NCBI GenBank assembly: GCA_016235425.1
Contig: JACRLC010000005.1
Location: 42,272-106,271 of the forward strand
DNA length: 64,000 bases
Direction of reading: 5' to 3'
Source: Chloroflexota bacterium
Lineage (GTDB): Bacteria; Chloroflexota; Anaerolineae; Anaerolineales; Villigracilaceae
Shown piece after piece: positions 51,033 to 58,930 of this stretch (within the stretch, counting starts at the first letter, position 1; each line of letters opens with the position of its first letter). The notes beneath the pieces are model-generated. The model did not search any database. It was not told where the DNA came from and worked only from the letters and a program-made list of their open reading frames with translations. Both the position numbers and the translations under genes were made by a program.

Positions 51033-53663
51033 TTATTGACAGGGTTTGTTATCACAAAATTTATATTTCCACCATTCCACCTCCAACATGATCCAGGTTT
51101 GTTTGCAAAGTATGCTGGTCGCATTGACTGCGAAATTAGAGTTTTGGTTTACAGCCAGGGACAAGCTATCCGGTGTTGGATTGAGACTGAATGGAGTGGG
51201 GAGCGATTCCAATCCGCGCTTCTCAGTAAGGTAGGCCGAATAAAGTTCACCGGTATCAGTGAGCGCAAGAAGACGGTCGCTGTCTCTCCAGTCGATAATA
51301 TTGCCGGCCCAGCTTGGGATGTGTCGGTACATTGCAACGGAAACGATGGTTATTTCCCGGTTTAGATGGTTATCGAATTTCTTCCAGTTGCCATTCCCGT
51401 TTATGTTTTGATACCAAATCCCTTCGGTTGTACTAACAGCAAGATACCCATAGTTCACGGCCATGTCTGTGATTTCACCAGTGACACCCTCGAGATGGAT
51501 TTTGTTCCATCGCTGTTGGTTGGTGTCGTATGCATAAAGCGGGCCATGAAGGCCAATCACGAAAATTGATGCTCGATTGGTGGAAATGGCAATCTCCTGG
51601 AGAGGAAATTGCGCTTCACTTGGAAGCGCAATTGTCTCCCAGGTCGAATTTTCGGTTTGGCGGACGATTTCCTGGTCCGTGAGAATGTAGGCGTGTTCGT
51701 TCGCAGTGATGGACTTGACCATTGTTTCAGTTGATAAATTCGTCTCAATAGACTGCCACCAAACTCCAGTATCTTTGGTCTCGCACAATTTCCCCGAGCC
51801 GCGGTCAAATACAAATATGTGCGATCCATCCAATGCGTCGATTGCCGCCAACGGACGGGATGTTTGGTTGCCGTCTAGGCATTGCCCGCCAAGCTTGCTG
51901 ATCTCTGTCCAGTTCACGAATTGAGGTGTGCTATAGATCAATGCAAAGATAAGGAGAACTCCCAACGCGCTCACCAGCAATATAAGGATTAATCTCCAAA
52001 AGTATGTTAGCAGACCCAAACCAAACCGAATTGCCAAAACTCTGACACGAAGCCATGGGGTAAGATAACGGCGTAATCCCCAGAGGCCGGCCCTTGAATT
52101 TTTCCCGTCATCTTCCTCTAAAAAGGAAGTAATTAGCGCCTCCAGTTCTTTGGCAGATATCAGGTCAGCCCAACCATCTGCAGGCCTTCTGTGCTCAATC
52201 GCACTCAAGAAAAGCACCTTGGCCGCTTCGGAGGAGATAATTAGATTTTCTTTTTGCTCTTCGACCACTTTTTGCACATCTGGTGCGATGAGGAGTTGAT
52301 GCTTCCGCCAGTTCGAAAGCCCCTGTTCCAATAATTCCTCCGCCTGCTTTATCTTGATCATCTCCGGGTCTAACTTAATCTCGTCCAGCAGGTAATCATG
52401 CGCCAGTTCGTAAACCGGACCGTCATCGCTTTCCTCGACGCGAAGCAGGCGACTTTCCACCAGTTGGTCGATCGTGCTCTGCAGGTCGGACGCATCCATG
52501 CCGCGCGCCAAAAGCGAATGGATCAACTCCGTACGCGGGCGCAGTGCGCGTTGTTGAACGGATGTGATCAATGCCTCCAACACCTGATGGGCAGTGACTC
52601 TTCCATTCGGGGTGAGTCGTTTTAAGACGCGTTCCAGATGACCGCGCAGGATGCCGTTCGTACCGCCCTCACGAACTTCGTACATTTCTTTCGTGAACAG
52701 GTTTTCACCGAGGGCCAACGCTTCATAAAGGGCGGAACAAACCAGTTGTAATTGCGGCGGGACGATCTGATTCGTGCCGAGATCGTCCAGGATCTTGTCC
52801 ACCAACCCCGGCTCAAATTTGATTTTATGTTTTTGGACGGGGGCTACGATGGCCTCGCGCGCTTCCTCGCGGGTGAGACGGTTGAGCAGAAAGTCATTTT
52901 CGTAAGGATTTTGGATGCGCGGCCGGAAATTTGCCAGACGGCCAAAATATTCGGAGCGCAGGGAAATCAACCAGCAGACATTCAAGGCTTTGTCATCCAA
53001 GCATTCACCCAATTCGTTGATGAAGGCAGCTTGTTCCTTCTCGTCGACGCGGAGGAAGAACTCTTCGAACTGGTCGAGCATGATGAACAACGCTGAATTT
53101 TTGCCGAGAATTTTAGCCACCCTTGCGAGAAAGTCGCGCAAGGGAGACTGGGCAAGGATGGGGGATTGGCCCAGATCAGGTAGAAAGGCCTTTTTGATCG
53201 CAAGGGATGGGGATTTGTCGTAGGGGCGCAGGTAGAGCGGCAGGTGCCCATGAGCGAGAATACGTGGAGCAATCCCCGCTTGCAGGAGCGATGTTTTCCC
53301 CGCACCGGATTCGGCGTGCAAAATCGCGAGGGGACCGCGTGCCATCGTTTCCAACAGGGATTTTCTGGCCTGTTTCCGCCCATGGAAGGATTCGGCTTCC
53401 GCAAGACGATATTCCAAGAGTCCTTTGTATGGAGTGCCTGTCCCCCTTTCGTTTTTTGCCTGTGTTTGCAGTCGTTGAATATAAGAACTTACCCCTTCGG
53501 CCAGTAATTTCCCTTCCAGTGAGCGCGCCTTTGACAATTCCTCCGCGGCCGTTAGGGAACGTTCGTAAATTGTGCGGATATTCCTAATAATGTTGCCGGA
53601 TGCAATGTTGACTTCCCCGCTGATGCCAAAAATACCACTTACGCGAATATTACTTTGCGCCAT
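51033..53663 (-). CDS. nSTAND-type NTPase with membrane segment and propeller-like C-terminus, island gene 1
   Basis: The 876-residue protein begins with a short beta motif (GISGEVNIASGNIIRN) and a helical stretch. A linker (GTPYKGLLEYRLAEAESFHGR) leads into a STAND NTPase: Walker A HAESGAGKTSLL at about 116-127, Walker B FIMLDQFEEFFLR at about 193-205, and SLRSEYFGRL. A winged-helix region follows, then one membrane helix at about 575-610. The C-terminal 250 residues have repeated Trp-rich blades (GVWWQSIETN, RWNKIHLEGVTGEI, GNWKKFDNHL), propeller-like. STAND proteins are oligomerising sensors in immunity and conflict. The ATG at 53663 follows GGGAG. The region is richer in A and T than its neighbours. 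Confidence 0.82.
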   Translation of the reverse strand: MAQSNIRVSGIFGISGEVNIASGNIIRNIRTIYERSLTAAEELSKARSLEGKLLAEGVSSYIQRLQTQAKNERGTGTPYKGLLEYRLAEAESFHGRKQARKSLLETMARGPLAILHAESGAGKTSLLQAGIAPRILAHGHLPLYLRPYDKSPSLAIKKAFLPDLGQSPILAQSPLRDFLARVAKILGKNSALFIMLDQFEEFFLRVDEKEQAAFINELGECLDDKALNVCWLISLRSEYFGRLANFRPRIQNPYENDFLLNRLTREEAREAIVAPVQKHKIKFEPGLVDKILDDLGTNQIVPPQLQLVCSALYEALALGENLFTKEMYEVREGGTNGILRGHLERVLKRLTPNGRVTAHQVLEALITSVQQRALRPRTELIHSLLARGMDASDLQSTIDQLVESRLLRVEESDDGPVYELAHDYLLDEIKLDPEMIKIKQAEELLEQGLSNWRKHQLLIAPDVQKVVEEQKENLIISSEAAKVLFLSAIEHRRPADGWADLISAKELEALITSFLEEDDGKNSRAGLWGLRRYLTPWLRVRVLAIRFGLGLLTYFWRLILILLVSALGVLLIFALIYSTPQFVNWTEISKLGGQCLDGNQTSRPLAAIDALDGSHIFVFDRGSGKLCETKDTGVWWQSIETNLSTETMVKSITANEHAYILTDQEIVRQTENSTWETIALPSEAQFPLQEIAISTNRASIFVIGLHGPLYAYDTNQQRWNKIHLEGVTGEITDMAVNYGYLAVSTTEGIWYQNINGNGNWKKFDNHLNREITIVSVAMYRHIPSWAGNIIDWRDSDRLLALTDTGELYSAYLTEKRGLESLPTPFSLNPTPDSLSLAVNQNSNFAVNATSILCKQTWIMLEVEWWKYKFCDNKPCQ

Positions 53664-53853
53664 GTGGGTCTCCCACAATATTAGGCTGAAATATTCTGTT
53701 TTGCTTCTCCAATAATGTTCAGAAAATACCCCGCTAAAGATCAAGAGGAGAAACACAAAACAAGTTTAAATCTTCACGACGGCACTCTGTTGAATTTGAA
53801 TGGGGTTGTGAGCCACCATCAGTATACGTCTATTTCTGGGGTGTTACAAGCAA

Positions 53854-53881
53854 CAAAAATGCCCAGCAAATTTGCTGGGCA
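53854..53881 (-). terminator. Terminator of aspS
   Basis: TGCCCAGCA-AATT-TGCTGGGCA is followed on the minus strand by TTTTTGTTG. It separates aspS from the STAND island. Confidence 0.85.
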
Positions 53882-53900
53882 ATCTGGTTTGCCATTTTTT

Positions 53901-55667
53901 TTATTCCACAATTCTGATATGCAACTCTTTCAACTGCTTCTCTTCCACCGCAGACGGCGCATCGGCCATCACATCGCGGCCGGCTTGATTCTTCGGGAAG
54001 GCGATTACTTCGCGGATGTTCGGTTCGTCTGCCAACAGCATGACGAGACGGTCAATACCGGGGGCCATGCCGCCATGCGGCGGCGCGCCGTATTCAAATG
54101 CCTCGAGCATATGACCAAACTTTGCCTGAATGTCTTCATCCGTCAACCCGAGCATCTGGAACATCTTGAGTTGAATGTCGCGCCGATGAATACGGATCGA
54201 ACCCGAAGCCATCTCGTAACCGTTGCAGACCATGTCGTACGCATCCGAAAGCACTTCGCCAGGATTGGTATCAAACTTCGGCAGGTCTTCCATCTTCGGC
54301 ATCGTGAACGGATGATGTTCCGATTCCCATTTTTGTTCTTCCTCATTCCACGCAAAGAATGGGAAATCCACAATCCAGGCGAACGCCATCATGTTCGGGT
54401 CGGCAAGCTCAAGTTTATCGCGGAAAATGAGCCGCAGGCCGCCGAGAACTTTGTTGACCACCGTGCGCTGGTCTGCCGCGATCAGGATGAGATCACCTTC
54501 CTTCGCGCCCGTCAACTTTTTGACTTCCTCCACCTCTTCCGCTTTGACGAATTTTGCGGCGGTTCCTTTCAAGCCGTCAGTTGTTACCGCTAAAGTGGCA
54601 AGTCCCTTCGCCCCAAACCCTTTCGCGGACTCGGTCAACTCGTCCACCTCGCGGCGCGTCATGTTTGCGCTGTCGGGGGCGACAATGCACTTGATAACGC
54701 CGCCAGCTTCCAGGGCGGACTGAAAGACGCGGAAGTCCGTCTGCTTGAAAATCTCGGTCAGGTCGTGGAGTTCCATTCCGAAGCGCAAGTCCGGTTTGTC
54801 GGAGCCGTATTTGTTTATGACTTCTGTGTAAGAAAGCTTCGGCCACGGATTGGACAGTAACTTTTTGTGCGGCGCGACCGCGGGAATCATTTCGTTGTAC
54901 AAGCCTTCGACCATTGCCAGCACGTCATCGCGATGGACAAAGGACATCTCGAGGTCGAGTTGCGTGAATTCGGGCTGGCGGTCGCCGCGCAGGTCTTCGT
55001 CGCGGAAACAGCGCGCAATTTGGAAATATCTATCCATACCTGCAACCATCAGCAACTGCTTGAGCTGCTGAGGTGACTGGGGCAGGGCATAGAAGTAGCC
55101 GGGATAGAGACGGGATGGCACGAGGTAATCGCGCGCGCCTTCGGGCGTGGCCTTGAATAGGATGGGCGTTTCGATTTCGATGAAACCGTTTTTGTCCATG
55201 TAGTCGCGCATGAACTTGATCACGCGATGGCGCAGGATCATGTTTTGCGTCATCTTCTCGCGGCGCAGGTCGAGATAGCGATATTTCAGGCGCACGTTTT
55301 CATCGGGCAGGTCGGTATCGTCGCTGACCATCATCGGGAGGGTCTTGGCCGGATTGAGGATCTTCACTTCCTTCGCGATGATCTCCACCTCGCCCGTTGC
55401 CATCTTCGGGTTTTCCATCCCTTCGGGCCGCTTGTGAACGAGGCCTGTGATTTGCAGAACCCACTCGAAGCGGATACTGGCCAGTTCATCGAGGGTCTCT
55501 TTCGGCAAATCGGGATTGAAGACAACCTGGATCAGTCCGTAGCGGTCACGCAGATCCATGAAGATGACCCCGCCGTGGTCGCGGCGGCGATGAACCCAGC
55601 CAGCCACAGTGATAGTTTGTCCCACATGGCTGGTGCGCAATTCGCCGCAAGAATGAGTTTTGTACAT
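53901..55667 (-). CDS. aspS: Aspartyl-tRNA synthetase
   Basis: The 588-residue bacterial-type enzyme has the N-terminal OB domain ([19 protein letters not shown]), class II motif 2 ([22 protein letters not shown] region, about residues 213-234), the GAD insert, and motif 3 ([17 protein letters not shown]). The C-terminal [11 protein letters not shown] is typical. It charges tRNA-Asp. Its leader (55861-56030) encodes an Asn/Asp-rich peptide and an attenuator hairpin, and a 170-base family C repeat lies between attenuator and gene. Confidence 0.96.
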   Translation of the reverse strand: MYKTHSCGELRTSHVGQTITVAGWVHRRRDHGGVIFMDLRDRYGLIQVVFNPDLPKETLDELASIRFEWVLQITGLVHKRPEGMENPKMATGEVEIIAKEVKILNPAKTLPMMVSDDTDLPDENVRLKYRYLDLRREKMTQNMILRHRVIKFMRDYMDKNGFIEIETPILFKATPEGARDYLVPSRLYPGYFYALPQSPQQLKQLLMVAGMDRYFQIARCFRDEDLRGDRQPEFTQLDLEMSFVHRDDVLAMVEGLYNEMIPAVAPHKKLLSNPWPKLSYTEVINKYGSDKPDLRFGMELHDLTEIFKQTDFRVFQSALEAGGVIKCIVAPDSANMTRREVDELTESAKGFGAKGLATLAVTTDGLKGTAAKFVKAEEVEEVKKLTGAKEGDLILIAADQRTVVNKVLGGLRLIFRDKLELADPNMMAFAWIVDFPFFAWNEEEQKWESEHHPFTMPKMEDLPKFDTNPGEVLSDAYDMVCNGYEMASGSIRIHRRDIQLKMFQMLGLTDEDIQAKFGHMLEAFEYGAPPHGGMAPGIDRLVMLLADEPNIREVIAFPKNQAGRDVMADAPSAVEEKQLKELHIRIVE

Positions 55668-55688
55668 GATGCGCCTCCGTTTATGTTA

Positions 55689-55858
55689 TGTCGTTGCGAG
55701 CGCTCTTCCCTGGCACCGCCCGCCAGGGAAGGTGTGCGAAGCAATCTCCCGCTAGACGGGAAATCATCATCTAGCGGTATTTGCCGTTTAACCGGGGGTT
55801 GCTTCGTCGGGACCCCGAAAGAACGTCGGGGCAGGCGAGCGCCCTCCTCGCAACGACA
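55689..55858. repeat. Inverted repeat element (family C) in the aspS leader
   Basis: The outer arms TGTCGTTGCGAGCGC and GCGCCCTCCTCGCAACGACA and the inner arms GCGAAGCAATCTCC and GGGGTTGCTTCG enclose several small hairpins. It lies between the attenuator and the aspS start, so it is part of the aspS mRNA. Confidence 0.82.
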
Positions 55859-55876
55859 TTAAGTACTGACAAAATA

Positions 55877-55907
55877 AATCGCCCTTCGCGGATGCGTTGG
55901 GCGATTT
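55877..55907 (-). terminator. Attenuator terminator of aspS
   Basis: On the minus strand, AAATCGCCC and GGGCGATTT pair and are followed by ATTTTGT. The 5' arm region TCGCCCAACG is also perfectly complementary to CGTTGGGCGA (55944-55953) inside the leader ORF, giving a ten-pair antiterminator. A third hairpin, GGTTGAC/GTCAAACC (55908-55935), is the alternative partner. Confidence 0.75.
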
Positions 55908-55928
55908 GGTTTGACCTTCGTTACTTCG

Positions 55929-56015
55929 TCAACCAGCAAAGCTTCGCCCAACGACCCTGGGGTCATTATCATTATTGTTATTATTGTCGTTGGCAAAGCG
56001 GATTTGATACTGCAT
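55929..56015 (-). CDS. Leader peptide of aspS with an Asn/Asp codon run
   Basis: ATG at 56013-56015 opens 28 codons ending TGA at 55929. The peptide begins MQYQIRFA, then NDNNNNNDND (seven Asn and three Asp in a row), then PRVVGRSFAG. Codons AAC/AAT and GAC/GAT are mixed, so it is not a simple DNA repeat. Stalling at uncharged tRNA-Asn or tRNA-Asp would affect the downstream antiterminator/terminator choice. The -10 box ends ten bases before the ATG, so the mRNA is probably leaderless. Confidence 0.75.
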   Translation of the reverse strand: MQYQIRFANDNNNNNDNDPRVVGRSFAG

Positions 56016-56024
56016 GGTAGCGGC

Positions 56025-56034
56025 ATTATAGCAC
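56025..56034 (-). promoter_or_regulatory. Extended -10 promoter of the aspS leader
   Basis: TGTGCTATAAT on the minus strand: TATAAT (56025-56030) with a TGn extension. It is identical in sequence to the uvrA promoter core and lies directly after the HEPN gene. Confidence 0.65.
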
Positions 56035-56044
56035 AGGATTAAGT

Positions 56045-56443
56045 TCATTTACCAATTTCTTTCTCTGCCCAGAAAACCACCTTTGCGGCCAGAGCCAATG
56101 CCTCAACGAATTCTTCTTTTGTCACAGGCTCAACCCAACTGGGATAACGCGTTTGTACGGCATATTGTGTGAGAACATCAGCCTCTTTGACTGATTCAGG
56201 AATTGTAATTCCCGCCGCTTCCAGAATATCCAGAAGCCGAACAATGGAATGAGTTTTTGGAAAATCAAGATTGTTATATACGCAAACGGCTTTCAATGCT
56301 TTTTCAGCGGCCTGCTGGGCATTGAAACACAAATCTTCGAACAATACGTTTTTGATGCGCGCTCCTCGTTCGGCAAGTTTTAGATTGCTCTTTGCGCGTA
56401 GGAGCCATTCCTGAGCGTTGTTGGGTTCATTTCCCTGAGTCAT
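56045..56443 (-). CDS. HEPN-domain protein (toxin-like partner of MNT)
   Basis: The 132-residue helical protein has the HEPN pattern: AQEWLLRAKSNLKLAERG, FNAQQAAEKALKAVCVY and KTHSIVRLLDIL. It ends with TRYPSWVEPV near residue 101. In HEPN-MNT pairs the HEPN protein is an RNase toxin, and MNT adenylylates and silences it. The canonical RxxxxH is not exact here. Its start overlaps the MNT gene by 17 bases. Confidence 0.85.
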   Translation of the reverse strand: MTQGNEPNNAQEWLLRAKSNLKLAERGARIKNVLFEDLCFNAQQAAEKALKAVCVYNNLDFPKTHSIVRLLDILEAAGITIPESVKEADVLTQYAVQTRYPSWVEPVTKEEFVEALALAAKVVFWAEKEIGK

Positions 56444-56762
56444 AGACTACTTTCCCCTCTTTCAAGGCAGGCCGTAAAATTGTTCCCGGCTGGTTGCCGT
56501 GTGCCTCAATATCGGCTTCGGTAGCAACGATAATATCTACTGACATGCCAACGCCATGCAGGTTTCGGTAAATCTTTTGCGCTAGTTGTCTGCGGTGGAC
56601 AGGCCCGCGCACAATTACCAGTAAATCAAGGTCGCTGTCCTTTGTCCGTTTTCTGCGCGCAGATGACCCAAACAAGATGATCCGTTTAGGTCTTGCAGTA
56701 TGGATAATCCTTTGAGTCACATCTTGAAGGATACTGGCATAGGAAATTGCTGACGTTGCCAT
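56427..56762 (-). CDS. MNT-type nucleotidyltransferase (antitoxin-like)
   Basis: The 111-residue protein has the minimal nucleotidyltransferase motif FGSSARRKRTKDSDLDLLVIV (GSx10DxD, residues about 33-52) and a further Asp in VDIIVATEAD. It forms a typical toxin-antitoxin pair with the overlapping HEPN gene. It is probably transcribed first from the upstream side. Confidence 0.88.
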   Translation of the reverse strand: MATSAISYASILQDVTQRIIHTARPKRIILFGSSARRKRTKDSDLDLLVIVRGPVHRRQLAQKIYRNLHGVGMSVDIIVATEADIEAHGNQPGTILRPALKEGKVVYDSGK

Positions 56763-56825
56763 GTGGTTATTTTACATCATTTCCCTTTCGCCGCGCTAAA
56801 TACGACATGAATGTCGCAGTACGGC

Positions 56826-57758
56826 TTACTTGTGGATCACATCCGTCATCTCATCCAGTTTCGCCACTTCTTCCTCGGTCAACTTCCAGCCCGCGCCGCC
56901 TGCATTTTCCATCGCTTGTTTTGCATTCTTTGCACCAGGGATGGGAAGCGCGCCTTTGCAGATGAGCCAGTTCAAGGCCACCTGCGCGTGGGTCTTGCCG
57001 CCGTGATCCTGGCCGATTTCCGTCATCAGCTTGATCAACGGCGGGATTTTGGGAAGCAGGCTTGCGTAAGTCCCGCCGCGCACGCCAGATGGAGGATGCG
57101 CCGATGAGTATTTTCCTGTGAGCAATCCCTTTTCGAGCGGGGAGTAGGCAATCAGACGGATGCCCAATTCCTTGCAACGCGCCAGTGTGCCGTTCTTTTC
57201 CACTTCACGGTCCAAAAGACTGTAATGCGCCTGGTTGGATGCAAGCGGGATTCCATGCTGCGCCAGCGTGGAATAAGCGCGTAACATTTTCGTTTGTCCA
57301 AAATTGGAGATGCCCACCGTGCGCGTCAGTCCCTGTTTTATGCACTCGACCATGCCTTCCATCATGTTCTCAGGGCTTAGGAGCGGACTCGGCCAATGGA
57401 TCTGGTACAGGTCAACGGCCTCGACGCCGATGCGGTCAAGACTGCCTTTCAACGCGCGCAGGATAAAGCCCTTGTTGAATCTCCAGGGCCACGGGAAAAA
57501 TTTTGTGGCAATGTTTACGGGCTGGTCGGTCTCTTTCAAAAATTGCCCCAACAGTCTTTCGGAACGACCTGAGCCGTATACCTCCGCGGTATCTATGAAC
57601 CGCAGCCCCTGGCTCAGCGAAATGTCGAAGGCTTCACGAATATCCTTGTCGGTATGCGTCTCACCGTAGCTCCACATCACCCTGTCTCCCCACTGCCAAG
57701 CGCCCAGGCCGATTTCGATGGCGTGCAAGAACCTGGTTTCATTGCTGATGTCGGTCAT
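56826..57758 (-). CDS. Aldo/keto reductase
   Basis: The 310-residue TIM-barrel oxidoreductase uses NADPH to reduce aldehydes or ketones. The family motifs are IDTAEVYGSGRSERLLG (catalytic Asp and Tyr), IATKFFPWPW (Lys), YQIHWP (His), VGISNFGQTKM and GALPIPGAKNAKQ for the cofactor. I start it at the ATG at 57756-57758, behind GGAGG. The longer frame opens with TTG inside that site. It is monocistronic, and its substrate is unknown. Confidence 0.93.
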   Translation of the reverse strand: MTDISNETRFLHAIEIGLGAWQWGDRVMWSYGETHTDKDIREAFDISLSQGLRFIDTAEVYGSGRSERLLGQFLKETDQPVNIATKFFPWPWRFNKGFILRALKGSLDRIGVEAVDLYQIHWPSPLLSPENMMEGMVECIKQGLTRTVGISNFGQTKMLRAYSTLAQHGIPLASNQAHYSLLDREVEKNGTLARCKELGIRLIAYSPLEKGLLTGKYSSAHPPSGVRGGTYASLLPKIPPLIKLMTEIGQDHGGKTHAQVALNWLICKGALPIPGAKNAKQAMENAGGAGWKLTEEEVAKLDEMTDVIHK

Positions 57759-57797
57759 GGCGGCCTCCAAAAATTTCCCTGATTGTATCTTAAAAGT

Positions 57798-57826
57798 TTG
57801 TCTACGTTTTATTTTCAGGTTACAAT
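57798..57826 (+). promoter_or_regulatory. Promoter of rnc
   Basis: TTGTCT (57798-57803), a 17-base spacer and TACAAT (57821-57826) lie about 125 bases before the rnc start. A family A repeat lies between. Confidence 0.6.
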
Positions 57827-57863
57827 CGGCTTCGCAAATTATTCAGAACTAATGGAACGCAAG

Positions 57864-57913
57864 TCCCTCACCCCCATCCCTCTCCCGAAGGGAGAGGGGG
57901 CCAAAGGTGAAGG
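57864..57913. repeat. Palindromic repeat (family A) in the rnc leader
   Basis: CCCTCACCC...CCCTCTCCC-GAA-GGGAGAGGG, followed by AAAGGTGAAGG. It would form a hairpin in the rnc mRNA, a possible RNase III target as in other bacteria. Confidence 0.8.
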
Positions 57914-57949
57914 GGGGATTGGCGCTCCCTGAGTTCTGGGGAGGTTCCC

Positions 57950-58660
57950 GTGGTTACCAATCTCAATTCGCGGGACGTAGAACCCGCATCCGACCTGGCC
58001 CGCAGGCTGGGTCTGTCCTTTTCAAATCTATCCCTGCTGACGCGCTCGCTCACGCACCGTTCCTACGTTAACGAGCATCCTGATGCGCTCGAAGATAACG
58101 AACGCCTTGAATTCCTCGGCGACGCGGTGCTCGATTTCATCGTCGGCGCGTGGGTGTATCATCGTTTCCCCGAAATGCCCGAAGGCGACCTGACCAAGAT
58201 GCGTTCGGCGCTCGTCCGCAATGACCAGTTGGCGGTCTTCGCGCGTCACCTGGATTTGGGACGCGCAATCCGTTTGGGACGAGGAGAATCATCTTCGGGC
58301 GGTCATCTTCGGGACACTTTGCTGGGTTCCGTTTTCGAGGCGCTGATCGGCGCCTTGTATTTGGAATCAGGCCTCGGGGCGGTTGAAGCGTTTGTCGATC
58401 CGATGTTGGAGGATGCGCGCGAATCCATCCTCGATGAAATCCACGACCCGAAGAGTCAGTTTCAGGAATGGGCGCAGGCGCAGAAGCTGGGCACGCCGCG
58501 TTACAAGATGGTCTCTTCGAGCGGCCCCGACCATGCCAAGCAGTTTATAGTGGAAGTGGAACTGGTCGGTGAAACGAGGGGACGCGGCACAGGCCCCAGC
58601 AAAGCCGCCGCGGAACACGCCGCCGCGCAGGCCGCTCTGAATAATTTGGGAGTCAATTAG
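57950..58660 (+). CDS. rnc: Ribonuclease III
   Basis: RNase III cuts double-stranded RNA in rRNA and mRNA processing. The 236-residue product has the catalytic signature ERLEFLGDAVLDFIVG (residues about 48-63), with later Glu in LGSVFEALIGALYLE. The C-terminal double-stranded RNA-binding domain runs from DPKSQFQEWAQ to KAAAEHAAAQAAL. The start is GTG at 57950 behind GGGGAGG. It lies upstream of smc, a common bacterial order. Confidence 0.95.
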   Translation: MVTNLNSRDVEPASDLARRLGLSFSNLSLLTRSLTHRSYVNEHPDALEDNERLEFLGDAVLDFIVGAWVYHRFPEMPEGDLTKMRSALVRNDQLAVFARHLDLGRAIRLGRGESSSGGHLRDTLLGSVFEALIGALYLESGLGAVEAFVDPMLEDARESILDEIHDPKSQFQEWAQAQKLGTPRYKMVSSSGPDHAKQFIVEVELVGETRGRGTGPSKAAAEHAAAQAALNNLGVN

Positions 58661-58930
58661 AACCAGTAATCAGTGAGCAGTTGTCAGTCATCAGTAAAAC
58701 CGTTTGTCGAGCAGGGCGAGTGCTTTTCTCGCTTGTATCGGGACCAACAAGGTTCATGTAAATAAAAAGCGGCTTGAAAACAGGTGGTCTCCCCCTTCGG
58801 GGACTTCGCGATACGCCCTTCGCAACGAACCGCTTCGACAAGCTCAGCGCGTCGGTTCAGGGCTGCTCGACCACCGAGTACTTTGCGGAACTCGCACCAA
58901 AAATCGTAAATCGTAAATCGAAAATCGTAA
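58661..58930. other. Non-coding gap with short repeats between rnc and smc
   Basis: It holds a CAGTAATCAGT / CAGTCATCAGT string near 58663-58700, family B repeat pieces (CGCTTCGACAAGCTCAGCG near 58830) and a short AATCGTAAATC direct repeat just before the smc start. No gene is seen. Confidence 0.5.
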
